36,938 nucleotides of DNA from Gammaproteobacteria bacterium (GTDB lineage Bacteria; Pseudomonadota; Gammaproteobacteria; Pseudomonadales; Porticoccaceae). The notes beneath the pieces were generated by a model that saw only the letters and a list, made by a program, of their open reading frames with translations, did not search any database and was not told where the DNA came from. The stretch is taken from NCBI GenBank assembly GCA_003235325.1, contig QJWQ01000108.1, positions 1 through 36,938 of the forward strand, given 5' to 3'. The translations under genes were made by a program, and so were the position numbers. Shown piece by piece: positions 16,082 to 24,999 of the stretch (position 1 is the stretch's first letter; each line of letters begins with the position of its first letter).

Positions 16082-17125
16082 TCAGTAGATAAATTCCGCC
16101 ACGCAAAACGACATACCGGCACTGGCCGGAGTCAACACCACTCTCATGCCCCGCCGCAAACTGCCCTCCGCCTTTGCCTTGCACATGGCTGCCGGTATCG
16201 ACGCCGACACCAGGTTGCCATAGACCGGAAATCCTTTCAGATAGACCCTGTTCATGTCGAGGCCGAGAATTTCACCGGCCCGGCGGCAGGGTTCAATGGC
16301 CGCCCCATGGGGAAACCAGATGTCCGGTGCTGCAGTGTCGGTCACTGTCTCCCGGACCAGTTGCACCATATTGTCCACCGCGGCATCAAACAGGGCGCCG
16401 CCGAAAGAGACAAAACCGTTGATGCCATTGAGGCCAATATTTGTCGTCGAGGCGCAAAAGTCCCGGTATCCCTCCAGCGGAATACTGCACAGGCTGGCCA
16501 GGGCCGGCAGCGATCGAAAATTGAAGGTCCAGGACTGCGCGTCGGCACTGACCACCGTCCCGGTGGCCGCCTCGCCGATGGTGTAGGCCGGAAAGGAATA
16601 GCTCAGCTGGCCGGGATTCCTGATGCGGTAGACATCCGGAAAACCGTACTCGTAGGCGGTAAACTCGCCGTTGACGATCAGAATGTTGCGGTAACCGCCG
16701 GCGGCCATCATGGCCTGGGCGACTTCAAGGGAGCGGACCCAGCTCATGCAGGCATCGGAGATATCAAAACAGCTGCAATTCATGCCCAGGGCCTCGGCGC
16801 AGAAATAGGCATTCGCCGGTTCGACAAAGCCTTTGCCGACGCCGCAGTAGATCAGCAGGTCGATGTCATCCCTGCCCAGGCCGGCCTCGGCAATGGCCTC
16901 CCCGGCCGCGGCCACAATCAGGTCAATGGCGGTTTCCTTCCGGTCCCGGTCGCGGAAAAACCGCTGTTCCGACCCCGAGCGCCGCAGTAGAAAAGCCAGC
17001 TCGCGCTGATAGGCTGCTACCAGTTCGGCGGGCTGATCAGGATTGTAGAAACTGACAAAGTCCAGCACCTGCTGGTTGCTGATGCTCAGGCTGGGAATTT
17101 TCAGCGCGATGGATGCAATTCTCAT
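16082..17125 (-). CDS. KAS III (FabH-like) family 3-oxoacyl-ACP synthase
   Basis: The 347-aa product is a thiolase-fold enzyme. The catalytic triad of KAS III is intact: C126 (DISDACMSWVRSLEVA), H273 (IWFPHGAA) and N304 (VYGNLVSASIPAA). The C-terminal loop GMRVVLTPASAGMSFCVAEF is a conserved KAS III end. It differs from housekeeping FabH around the active-site Cys (DACMSW rather than AACSGF) and in HGAA in place of HQAN. This suggests a specialised substrate such as an unusual acyl donor, or a role in secondary lipid or 2-alkyl-quinolone-like chemistry. No fab or biosynthetic partners are adjacent, so the product is unknown. Confidence 0.75.
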   Translation of the reverse strand: MRIASIALKIPSLSISNQQVLDFVSFYNPDQPAELVAAYQRELAFLLRRSGSEQRFFRDRDRKETAIDLIVAAAGEAIAEAGLGRDDIDLLIYCGVGKGFVEPANAYFCAEALGMNCSCFDISDACMSWVRSLEVAQAMMAAGGYRNILIVNGEFTAYEYGFPDVYRIRNPGQLSYSFPAYTIGEAATGTVVSADAQSWTFNFRSLPALASLCSIPLEGYRDFCASTTNIGLNGINGFVSFGGALFDAAVDNMVQLVRETVTDTAAPDIWFPHGAAIEPCRRAGEILGLDMNRVYLKGFPVYGNLVSASIPAAMCKAKAEGSLRRGMRVVLTPASAGMSFCVAEFIY

Positions 17126-17524
17126 TGGCCGGTCTGTTCCATGGATGCAGGGTACTGCTCAGCAATTGTCTCGGCCGCTGGAATCGGACGGAAGTTGTCG
17201 ATATCAGCCCATGGGCTCGCCGGGTTTCGAGGGCTTCGGCCAGCACCCTGCGGACGCCGGAAGGGTCAGACTGGGGCAAGGATAATAACCGGGTCGATAA
17301 AAGTCCAAGTTTATTGCCGGCTGAAATCTATGGTCGAAACCTGAACCCGGTCACTCCTCGATGAAAATCCGGTACTCATATTCGGTCCGGCACGGCACCG
17401 TTCCCTATGAGCGAACGCTTTCAAATGCGTATAATGCCCGCCAGCCAAGCCGGGACTGGCGCGGCTGCAACAGCATTACCCGCCACTCAAGCTGATAGCC
17501 GGCCGCGCCGGTCAAGGATTGTTA
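17126..17524. other. 399-bp divergent intergenic region (KAS III-like / fbp)
   Basis: No plausible gene is present; the short open frames lack starts with ribosome-binding sites and family resemblance. It should hold the promoter of the KAS III-like gene on the minus strand and of fbp on the plus strand. The best candidate for fbp is a TATAAT hexamer at 17430-17435. Confidence 0.5.
17430..17435 (+). promoter_or_regulatory. Candidate sigma-70 -10 box for fbp
   Basis: A perfect TATAAT occurs 90 nt before the fbp ATG, in TGCGTATAATGCCC. No good -35 hexamer is found at 16-18 nt upstream, so the call rests on the -10 box and its location. Confidence 0.35.
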
Positions 17525-18547
17525 ATGACGACTGCAACTATTCAGACTCTGGGCGAATTCATTATCGCCAACCAGAAAGATTACCCGGATGCCTCCGGGG
17601 AACTGTCTGCCCTGTTTGCCGCCATTCGGCTGGCTGCCAAGGTCATTCATCGGGAGATCAACCGGGCCGGCATCGTAGACCTGGCGGGAAAATCCGGGGA
17701 GCAGAACATCCAGGGCGAGCAGCAGATGAAGCTGGATGTCCTGGCCAACGACACTTTCAAGGAGGCTCTGGCGGCCCGGGGAGTTGTCTGTGGCATTGCC
17801 TCCGAGGAGGAGGACAAGTACATCCTGCTGGACGACGGGCTCAACAAGAACAGCAAGTATGTGGTCATGATGGACCCCCTGGACGGCTCCTCCAACATCG
17901 ACGTCAATGTCTCGGTGGGCACTATCTTTTCCGTCTATCGGCGCAAATCCCCCGTTGGCACGTCGGTAACCGACGAGGACTTTTACCAGCCCGGTACCGA
18001 CCAGGTCGCCGCCGGCTATGTCATCTACGGCTCCTCGACGATGCTGGTCTACACCACCGGCCACGGCGTCAACGGCTTCACCTACGACCCCGGCCTGGGG
18101 GTCTTTTGCCTGTCCCACCCCAAAATGCGGACGCCGGAAAAGGGCGTTATCTACTCCATCAACGAGGGCAATTACGTCCACTTTCCGGATGGCGTCAAGA
18201 AGTACATCAAGTATTGCCAGGTGGAGGACGATGACACCCAGAGACCGTACACATCCCGCTATATCGGTTCTCTGGTCTCGGACATCCACCGCAACCTGAT
18301 CTACGGCGGCATCTATCTGTACCCGTCGACATCCCGCTATCCCAACGGCAAGCTGAGGCTTCTCTACGAATGCAACCCTATCGCCTTTCTGGTGGAACAG
18401 GCTGGGGGCCGGGCGGTTTACGGCGTCGGCCAGCGAGTATTGGAACTGAAACCCACCTCACTGCACCAGCGGGTGCCCTTTTTTGCCGGATCACCGTACA
18501 TGGTCAGCGACCTGGAAGCGTTCATGAGCGGCCGGGTCCAGTTGTAG
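17525..18547 (+). CDS. fbp: Class 1 fructose-1,6-bisphosphatase
   Basis: The 340-aa cytosolic enzyme removes the 1-phosphate of fructose-1,6-bisphosphate in gluconeogenesis. The ATG at 17525-17527 has AAGGA about 8 nt upstream; a TTG six bases earlier is rejected. Metal and substrate motifs are intact: EEED (94-97), [10 protein letters not shown] (117-126, the family signature), [10 protein letters not shown], and the C-terminal [20 protein letters not shown]. These define class 1 (FBPase I) rather than the GlpX type. It is probably monocistronic; the next gene is 131 nt away. Confidence 0.97.
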   Translation: MTTATIQTLGEFIIANQKDYPDASGELSALFAAIRLAAKVIHREINRAGIVDLAGKSGEQNIQGEQQMKLDVLANDTFKEALAARGVVCGIASEEEDKYILLDDGLNKNSKYVVMMDPLDGSSNIDVNVSVGTIFSVYRRKSPVGTSVTDEDFYQPGTDQVAAGYVIYGSSTMLVYTTGHGVNGFTYDPGLGVFCLSHPKMRTPEKGVIYSINEGNYVHFPDGVKKYIKYCQVEDDDTQRPYTSRYIGSLVSDIHRNLIYGGIYLYPSTSRYPNGKLRLLYECNPIAFLVEQAGGRAVYGVGQRVLELKPTSLHQRVPFFAGSPYMVSDLEAFMSGRVQL

Positions 18548-18678
18548 TCACGACAACAGCCACCTGTCGGCATCACCCACCGAAACCTGGGGTCCGGTAT
18601 CTACTGTCTTCCCGGCATCGACTATGATGTGAAAAGGAGGCACAGCTGCCTGTATCCTCACGTTGCCGGACCCGTGAC

Positions 18679-19935
18679 ATGCCAAAGAACGCTGCTCGAC
18701 GATTGACCAGAAAAACCGCCCTGCTGATGACGGCCCCCCGTCGACCAGCGTCAATTTCACCTTCGACACCTCGGTGCTGCCGACGGCTTCTGTCGACGTT
18801 GCTGGTGCTTGGCATAGCTGGTGCTTTGACTCCGGTTCAGGACGTGTTTGCCGCACGGCGCCACGGCAAACCGCCAACCGCCCAGGGTGAATTCACGGAC
18901 CATCTGTCCAGCTACGACAGCAGCCGCTGGCTGAAGGCCGACGGCTGGAAAAATGGCCCGCCCTTCGACAACGCCTGGCTGGCAGATCACATTACCTTTA
19001 CCGAGGGCCTGATGCGCATCCGGCTGGATGACCAGGGCGCGCTGGGCGAGCCCTTTGGCTCCGGCAATTACCAATCCACCGATTTCTACGGCTATGGCTG
19101 TTTCGAGACCAGTTTCAAGCCAGTGGCCAGTTCCGGCGTTGTCAGCTCCTTTTTTACCTTTGCCGGCCCCTTCGACAACGGCGGCAATGGCCTGCACAAC
19201 GAGATTGATATCGAGTTTCTCGGGTATGACACCAGATTCCTCCAGGCCAATTTCTGGACCAACGACGACAGCTATGCCGGTGGCAACGAGGCAATCATCG
19301 ACCTGGGCTTTGATGCCGCCCAGGACTTTCACCGCTACGGCTTCCGCTGGACGGCCGGCGGTATCGAGTGGTACGTCGACGGTTCAGCCGTATACCAGGT
19401 ATTCGATTCACCGACCAATCCCACGCCCAAGGCCGAGGAGTCACTGCAAAAGGTCATGATGAATGTCTGGCCTGTGGACAGCTCGGCCTCCGGCTGGGCG
19501 GGCACCTTCGTCTACCCGGGCAGCGCCCTGCACGGCCACTACGACTGGGTCAGGCATATTGCCGGCGAGGATTGCAGCCTGGCTGAGGCACCGACGCCGC
19601 CACCACCGCCACCGGCCGGCAATGCAGACGAAATCCACACTGAAGCCATAGACCTTAGCCTCAACAACCGGCACACCCAGGTCATTGCCAGGGTTGCCAT
19701 TGCTGATGGCCTCGGCCAGCCGGTGGCGGACGCCAGTATCGACGCTGTCTGGTCCGGCATTATCACCGGCGGTGACGGCCACCGAACCACCGACAGCGAT
19801 GGCATCGCCACGTTCTATTCGGCCAGGACCAACAAGGCCGGCACGGTTTCCTTTTGTGTTACGGCCGTGACCGGAGGCGGCAGGACCTACGTCCCGGCCG
19901 ACAACGTCGAGACCTGCGATGCCATCGACAAGTAA
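18679..19935 (+). CDS. Secreted GH16 beta-glucanase (lichenase-like) with C-terminal Ig-like domain
   Basis: The product is about 418 aa from the ATG at 18679; an ATG at 18727 is also possible. A signal peptide ends near residue 58 (RRLLSTLLVLGIAGALTPVQDVFA). The GH16 domain spans about 70-295. The catalytic motif HNEIDIEFLG places nucleophile E175, D177 and acid/base E179, as in bacterial lichenases. Flanking GNYQSTDFYGYGCFETSFKP, FHRYGFRWTAGGIEWYVDG and KVMMNVWPVD also match that branch. A proline linker (PTPPPPPPAG) leads to an Ig-like or invasin-type domain (about 318-418). It probably cleaves beta-1,3-1,4- or beta-1,3-glucans outside the cell. Exact specificity is not readable. Confidence 0.88.
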   Translation: MPKNAARRLTRKTALLMTAPRRPASISPSTPRCCRRLLSTLLVLGIAGALTPVQDVFAARRHGKPPTAQGEFTDHLSSYDSSRWLKADGWKNGPPFDNAWLADHITFTEGLMRIRLDDQGALGEPFGSGNYQSTDFYGYGCFETSFKPVASSGVVSSFFTFAGPFDNGGNGLHNEIDIEFLGYDTRFLQANFWTNDDSYAGGNEAIIDLGFDAAQDFHRYGFRWTAGGIEWYVDGSAVYQVFDSPTNPTPKAEESLQKVMMNVWPVDSSASGWAGTFVYPGSALHGHYDWVRHIAGEDCSLAEAPTPPPPPPAGNADEIHTEAIDLSLNNRHTQVIARVAIADGLGQPVADASIDAVWSGIITGGDGHRTTDSDGIATFYSARTNKAGTVSFCVTAVTGGGRTYVPADNVETCDAIDK

Positions 19936-20096
19936 ATTCCGGTAGGCGAGTTTGCCTGCCAAACCTCCACTAGCATGTGACCAGAAACGTTGATGACCTC
20001 ATGCGTCGGCAATCACCGTGCGCTTTGTTACACTGGCAGCCATCGGACAGCCGATGGATCATCCTCAGCAAGAAAAGTAGGCAAGTCAGGCAATCT

Positions 20097-20396
20097 ATGG
20101 CACAGAACGACTTCATCAACCAGTTCATCCAGCAGTTCAATACCCTGTTCGGACCGGGCTTTGAATCCCTCAGTGCCGAACTGCGCCAGCAGGTGCGCAC
20201 CGCGGCCATGGCCGCATTCAGTAAAATGGAACTGGTCACCCGGGAGGAATTTGATACCCAGCGGGTGGTGCTGATGCGCTCACGGCAAAAGCTGGAAGCC
20301 CTGGAAACCCAGGTGGCGCAACTGGAACAGCAAATCAGCGCCGCCACAGCAAAGGACAACCGGCAGGAGCCGGAATCGCCGCCAGCTTCGGAATAG
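20097..20396 (+). CDS. ubiK: Ubiquinone biosynthesis accessory factor UbiK
   Basis: The 99-aa product starts at MAQNDFINQFIQQFNTLFGPG. It is an amphipathic-helix protein of the BMFP/YqiC family that assists assembly or membrane association of the aerobic ubiquinone-biosynthesis complex. The central segment (LRQQVRTAAMAAFSKMELVTREEFDTQRVVLMRSRQKLEALETQVAQLEQQIS) is the typical YqiC coiled coil that trimerises. The upstream open frame has no family resemblance. It is 26 nt before comM on the same strand, a common gammaproteobacterial neighbour pair. Confidence 0.92.
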   Translation: MAQNDFINQFIQQFNTLFGPGFESLSAELRQQVRTAAMAAFSKMELVTREEFDTQRVVLMRSRQKLEALETQVAQLEQQISAATAKDNRQEPESPPASE

Positions 20397-20422
20397 AACA
20401 GTGCATCCAGGGAGGGATCGCC

Positions 20423-21913
20423 ATGTCACTTGCCATCGTAAATACCCGTGCCGGTGTCGGCATCGACGCCCTGGCTGTCACAGTCGAGGTACACCTGTCC
20501 AATGGCCTGCCGGCACTGAACATCGTCGGCCTGCCTGAAACCGCCGTTCGAGAGAGCAAGGACCGGGTGCGCAGTGCCATCCTCAACGCCCATCTGGAAT
20601 TCCCGCCCCGGCGTATCACCATCAACCTGGCGCCGGCAGACCTGCCCAAGGAAGGCAGCCGTTTCGACCTGCCCATCGCCCTGGGCATCCTGGCCGCTTC
20701 CGGTCAATTGCCGCCGTCAACACTGATGGATTATGAATTTATCGGCGAGCTGGCCCTGACCGGTGAATTGCGATCAGTGACCGGAGTGTTGCCCACCGCC
20801 CTCGCGTGTGGCAGGGCCGGGCGCAAGCTGATCCTGCCAGCAAACAATGGCCCTGAAGCCGGCCTGGCAAAAAAAACGGAAACCTACCGTGGCTGCCACC
20901 TACTGGCCGTCTGCGCCCACCTGAGGGGCGTCGACAGCCTGCCCCGGCAACAGCCGGTTGCTGCCGGCCAACCGGCAACGGTAGCTGATCTGAGTGACAT
21001 CATCGGCCAGATGCAAGCCCGTCGCGCCCTGGAGATCGCTGCAGCCGGACGTCACAACCTGCTTTTTACCGGGCCACCGGGAACCGGCAAGACCATGCTG
21101 GCGTCACGACTGCCGGGCATCCTGCCACCCTTGCGCGAAAGCGATGCTATTGAGGTGGCCACCCTGTACTCGGTATCCGGCCTGGACCCGCGTCCGGATT
21201 TTTACCATCCGCCGTTTCGCTCACCTCACCACACCGCGTCGGCCGCAGCGCTCGTGGGCGGCGGCAGCAGCCCCAAACCCGGCGATATCTCCCTGGCCCA
21301 TCGGGGCGTGCTGTTCCTGGATGAGTTACCGGAATTTCCCCGTCGCGTGCTGGAAGTCTTGCGGGAGCCGCTGGAATCCGGGGAAATTCACCTGTCCCGG
21401 GTGCAGCGGCGCATCACCTACCCGGCCCGGTTCCAGCTGGTGGCGGCCATGAACCCCTGTCCCTGTGGCTACCTGGGATCGGAGCGCTGCCGATGTACGC
21501 CCGACCGGGTGCGACAATACCGGGAGCGCATATCCGGACCACTACTGGACCGTATTGATTTGCAAATGTGGATAAATCCGATCCCGAGGGAACAGCTCCT
21601 TCGGGAGCAACCGCCGGGAGAGACCAGCGCAGCCATCAGGCAACGTGTGCTGGCGGCCTGCAAGATTCAACTGGATCGCCAGGGTAAAGCCAACGGGGAT
21701 CTGCAGGGAGAGAAACTGAAACGGCTGTGCAAACTGGGAGACGGTGAACGGCAAATACTGGAAACCGCCATGACCCGTCTCAACCTGTCGGCCCGGGGTT
21801 ACCACCGGGTACTCAGGGTCGCTCGCACCATTGCTGATCTGGCGGGATGTGAAAGGATCACTAGCAATCACCTCACAGAGGCACTGGGGTATCGCTTTAC
21901 GGTTCAGCGCTGA
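20423..21913 (+). CDS. comM: YifB/ComM-family AAA+ ATPase
   Basis: The 496-aa Mg-chelatase-like ATPase shows an N-terminal ChlI/Lon-S5-like domain (MSLAIVNTRAGVGIDALAVTVEVHLSNGLPALNIVGLPETAVRESKDRVRSAI). The AAA+ module follows, with Walker A GPPGTGKT (217-224) and Walker B LFLDELPEF, then a cysteine cluster (NPCPCGYLGSERCRC) and a C-terminal domain ending in HLTEALGYRF. The SD is GGGAGGGA upstream of the ATG. In naturally competent gammaproteobacteria ComM is a hexameric helicase promoting branch migration of incoming DNA. The family is widespread, so competence here is not implied. Confidence 0.95.
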   Translation: MSLAIVNTRAGVGIDALAVTVEVHLSNGLPALNIVGLPETAVRESKDRVRSAILNAHLEFPPRRITINLAPADLPKEGSRFDLPIALGILAASGQLPPSTLMDYEFIGELALTGELRSVTGVLPTALACGRAGRKLILPANNGPEAGLAKKTETYRGCHLLAVCAHLRGVDSLPRQQPVAAGQPATVADLSDIIGQMQARRALEIAAAGRHNLLFTGPPGTGKTMLASRLPGILPPLRESDAIEVATLYSVSGLDPRPDFYHPPFRSPHHTASAAALVGGGSSPKPGDISLAHRGVLFLDELPEFPRRVLEVLREPLESGEIHLSRVQRRITYPARFQLVAAMNPCPCGYLGSERCRCTPDRVRQYRERISGPLLDRIDLQMWINPIPREQLLREQPPGETSAAIRQRVLAACKIQLDRQGKANGDLQGEKLKRLCKLGDGERQILETAMTRLNLSARGYHRVLRVARTIADLAGCERITSNHLTEALGYRFTVQR

Positions 21914-22175
21914 AAACATACAAAACTGATCTGATCCACCGCCGTTACTCAATTCCAAACCATGAAGAAAAATAAAAATCCAGGCGGACTGAAATAAATC
22001 TCCGTCTGCCACGTCATTGCCAACTGATATCTGTTCCGCCTCCCCCACCCCGCCGATGCTGGCGCAACCAGTCATGATGGTGGGGCAGCGTCCTGTCATA
22101 AAAAAGACTTAAGCCTGTCACATTCAAAGCGCACTTTTACGAAGCAATTCTACAGGGAAGTGCTGGTCAACCAGG

Positions 22176-23057
22176 CTAGTCCCGATACAGTTTCAATAAA
22201 TCCCCGTAGTGATCGATGCGGCGGTCCCTCAGATAGGGCCAGAGCCGCCGCACCGATTCACTGCGACTCAGGTCGAGTGTCGTTGTCGCCACGGTTTCCT
22301 CCTGCCCGCTCTGCCAGAGAATCTCTCCCTGGGGGCCGGCGACAAAACTGCCGCCCCAGAACTGGGCACCGGCGCCCTGTCCGCAGGGGTCGGCTTCGTA
22401 ACCGACACGATTGACGCTGATCACCGGCAGGCCGTTGGCGACTGCATGGCTGCGCTGAATGGTAACCCAGGCATCCCGCTGCCGGGCCTGTTCGGTGGGC
22501 TCGTCATTCGGATCCCAGCCGATGGCGGTGGGATAGATGAGCATCTCGGCACTGGCCATAGCCATCAGCCGGGCGGCTTCCGGGAACCACTGGTCCCAAC
22601 AGACCAGCACCCCGAGGCGGCCAACGGCGGTATCAATGGGCTGAAAACCCAGGTCGCCAGGTGTGAAAAAGAATTTCTCGTAATAGCCGGGGTCGTCGGG
22701 AATATGCATCTTGCGATAAGTACCGGCGATACCACCGTCGGTATCCAGCACCACGGCGGTATTGTGATAGAGACCGGCGGCGCGTTTTTCAAACAGGGAG
22801 GCGACGATCACCACCCCCAGCTCCCGGGCCAGATCTCCCAGAAGACCTGTGGTCGGACCCGGTATGGTCTCCGCCAGATCGAATTCCTGCAGCCGTTCCT
22901 GCTGGCAGAAATAGAGGCTGCGGTGCAGTTCCTGCAGCACCACCAATTTGGCCCCGTCAGCTGCAGCCTGGCGGATGCCGGCCATGGATTTGGCCAGGTT
23001 GGCCTCGGTATCGGCGGAACAGGCGTGCTGAACCAGGCCGACTGTCAGTAGTTTCAT
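22176..23057 (-). CDS. aguB: N-carbamoylputrescine amidohydrolase AguB
   Basis: The 293-aa nitrilase-superfamily enzyme converts N-carbamoylputrescine to putrescine, CO2 and ammonia. The Glu-Lys-Cys triad is visible: E43 (VVLQELHRSLYFCQ), K116 (TYRKMHIPDDPGYYEKFFF) and C153 (VLVCWDQWFPEAARL). IGWDPNDEPTEQARQRDAWVTIQRSHA and the WPYLRDRRIDHYG end are typical of AguB. The start overlaps the stop of aguA by 4 nt (ATGA), so the two consecutive enzymes are co-translated. Confidence 0.95.
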   Translation of the reverse strand: MKLLTVGLVQHACSADTEANLAKSMAGIRQAAADGAKLVVLQELHRSLYFCQQERLQEFDLAETIPGPTTGLLGDLARELGVVIVASLFEKRAAGLYHNTAVVLDTDGGIAGTYRKMHIPDDPGYYEKFFFTPGDLGFQPIDTAVGRLGVLVCWDQWFPEAARLMAMASAEMLIYPTAIGWDPNDEPTEQARQRDAWVTIQRSHAVANGLPVISVNRVGYEADPCGQGAGAQFWGGSFVAGPQGEILWQSGQEETVATTTLDLSRSESVRRLWPYLRDRRIDHYGDLLKLYRD

Positions 23058-24085
23058 GGGCGAATAACCCCCCGGGGTAATTGCATGGTAATGCAGTGCA
23101 GGCTGCCGTGCTGTTCAATCAGAACCCGGCAGTCCAGCCCTTCGATCCTGTAGCCCGAAAACGCCTTGCCGATCTGCGACAGGGCCGAAGCGTCGGCGCG
23201 GTCACCATAGGTGGGCACCAGCACAGCGCCGTTGGATATCAGGAAGTTGGCGTAGGTAGCCGGTAGCCGGTCACCCTCGGCACTGAATATTGGCCGTGGC
23301 CAGGGCAGCGGCACCAACCGGTAGGCATTGCCGTCGGCGGTACGCAGTGCTTTCAACTCCCTCTCCATGGCCTGCAACTGATCGAAATGTTCGTCTTCGG
23401 GGTCATCGCAACGGACGTAGGCAATAACGTCGTCGGGGCACAAACGGGCCAGGGTATCGATGTGGCTGTCGGTATCGTCGCCAGCCAGGTAACCGTGGCG
23501 AAGCCAGTGAATGCGGGCAGTACCGAAATCCCGTCTCAGTACGCCCTCGATCTGCTCCCGGTTCAGCTCGGGATTGCGGTTGGGATTGAGCAGGCACTGC
23601 TCGGTGGTGAGCAGGGTGCCACGGCCATCGGTTTCAATGGCGCCGCCCTCGAGCACCAGGTTCCGCTGCTGCAATCCCGCGCCGGGAAATGCGCCCTGAC
23701 CGTGCAACGAGCCGGTAATGGCGTTATCCAGGTCCGAGGGAAATTTGTTGCCCCAGCCGTTGAACCGGTAGTCCAGCAGGCATGGACCGCTGTCGGTGGC
23801 AACGGTGATCGGGCCGTGATCCCGGGCCCAGGTGTCATTGCTCGCCGCGGCATAGAGGCGAAAACGTTCAGTGTCGACACCCCGATTCAGCAATTGGGCT
23901 TCAATATCCCGGAGGCGGTCGGCGGGTGCGGCTATGACCACCAGGGCCTGGCGGGACAAGGCCAGCACCAGACGTCGGTAGAGCGCCTCCACTCGCGGCA
24001 ACAGTCGCCGCCAATCGGTGCCCTTGTGAGGCCAGGTCAGCAGCACCGCGTCCTGGGGTTCCCACTCCGCCATCAATCGTTGCAT
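23054..24085 (-). CDS. aguA: Agmatine deiminase AguA
   Basis: The 343-aa peptidyl-arginine-deiminase-fold enzyme hydrolyses agmatine to N-carbamoylputrescine and ammonia. Family motifs are MAEWEPQDAVLLTWPHKGTDW, NDTWARDHGPITV, LLDYRFNGWGNKF, LEGGAIETDGRGTLLTTEQCLLNPNRNP, HGYLAGDDTDSHIDTLARL, and the catalytic Cys C331 in HGSLHCITMQLPR. AGGAAAA lies upstream of the ATG at 24083-24085; M5 is a possible alternative start. With aguB it forms a two-gene agmatine-to-putrescine pathway. Confidence 0.95.
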   Translation of the reverse strand: MQRLMAEWEPQDAVLLTWPHKGTDWRRLLPRVEALYRRLVLALSRQALVVIAAPADRLRDIEAQLLNRGVDTERFRLYAAASNDTWARDHGPITVATDSGPCLLDYRFNGWGNKFPSDLDNAITGSLHGQGAFPGAGLQQRNLVLEGGAIETDGRGTLLTTEQCLLNPNRNPELNREQIEGVLRRDFGTARIHWLRHGYLAGDDTDSHIDTLARLCPDDVIAYVRCDDPEDEHFDQLQAMERELKALRTADGNAYRLVPLPWPRPIFSAEGDRLPATYANFLISNGAVLVPTYGDRADASALSQIGKAFSGYRIEGLDCRVLIEQHGSLHCITMQLPRGVIRP

Positions 24086-24270
24086 GGTATTTTCCTGGCC
24101 CGGGCAAGGTTCGACATTAATGATTAAATTTCAAAGGAAGCACTGGTTAATACGTCTTTGCGAGGAATCTACGACGAATTCCCGCATCGGGGTTGGTCGC
24201 TCCCACGTGGCCAGGCATTGTAGTCAGTCCGGTCAGTGACGTGAGGGATTTTGGTTGACGATAATCGGTC

Positions 24271-24861
24271 TCAGCGGCCGCCCCGTTTGCTGAACTTCTC
24301 CCTGTTTTCCTGGCGCTTGTTTTCGCTTTTGCGCAACAGCACATAACAGGCACCGAGGCCACCATGTCCGGGAGGAGCGCTGTGAAAGGCCAGCACCTGA
24401 TCCATCTCTCGCAGCCAGTGGTTGACACAGCTTTTCAACAGGGCCGGTTGTTGCTGTTGTTGTCCCTTGCCGTGATTTATGAGCGCGCACCGAACGTCGG
24501 CCGCCACCGCCTCCCGGATAAACTCAAATACGGCCTCCCGGGCTTGCGCCACGGTCATGCGATGCAGGTCCAACTGGACATCACAGCCATATTTGCCCTG
24601 GCGCAGATTTTTGAAGACGCCGTGCTGCACCCCATCCCGCTTGAAGGACAGGGGATCCATGGGCTTCACCCGGGGAATAAACTCGGCGCTGGCCAGATAA
24701 TTGCCGGACCCGTCATTGGGCAACCGGGCAGCCTGGCGTCGTCGCTCCAGTGTGCCGGGAGTGATCTCGGGTCTGGACCCGACAACAGCGGGGGAGCGCC
24801 GGCGCAACGGCTCGACGTCGCCGACAGTGGCCTGGAACAGTTTGCTGTCTTCCTCATTCAT
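24271..24861 (-). CDS. Smr-domain protein (SmrA-like DNA endonuclease family)
   Basis: The 196-aa product starts at MNEEDSKLFQATVGDVEPLRR (ATG 24859-24861); the upstream 22 codons look unlike the family. The N-terminal half is the extended, charged region of proteobacterial SmrA/YdaL proteins. The Smr domain (about 95-180) shows DLHRMTVAQAREAVFEFI, the loop INHGKGQ (usually IIHGKG), and HGGLGACYVLLRKS. Smr domains have nicking-endonuclease or RNA-end activity; the in vivo role is unclear. The C-terminus is strongly basic (KRQENREKFSKRGGR). Confidence 0.88.
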   Translation of the reverse strand: MNEEDSKLFQATVGDVEPLRRRSPAVVGSRPEITPGTLERRRQAARLPNDGSGNYLASAEFIPRVKPMDPLSFKRDGVQHGVFKNLRQGKYGCDVQLDLHRMTVAQAREAVFEFIREAVAADVRCALINHGKGQQQQQPALLKSCVNHWLREMDQVLAFHSAPPGHGGLGACYVLLRKSENKRQENREKFSKRGGR

Positions 24862-24999
24862 GAGGCCAAGGATAGTGATACCGGGGTGCCTCGGCAAGCC
24901 CGGCAATACCTGACTCACCCGTGCCAAATCCTGAAACCATCGGCCCGGACAAATCCGGAAATCACCCGGCAGGACCGCTGGAGTCCGGCCGGAGATCTA

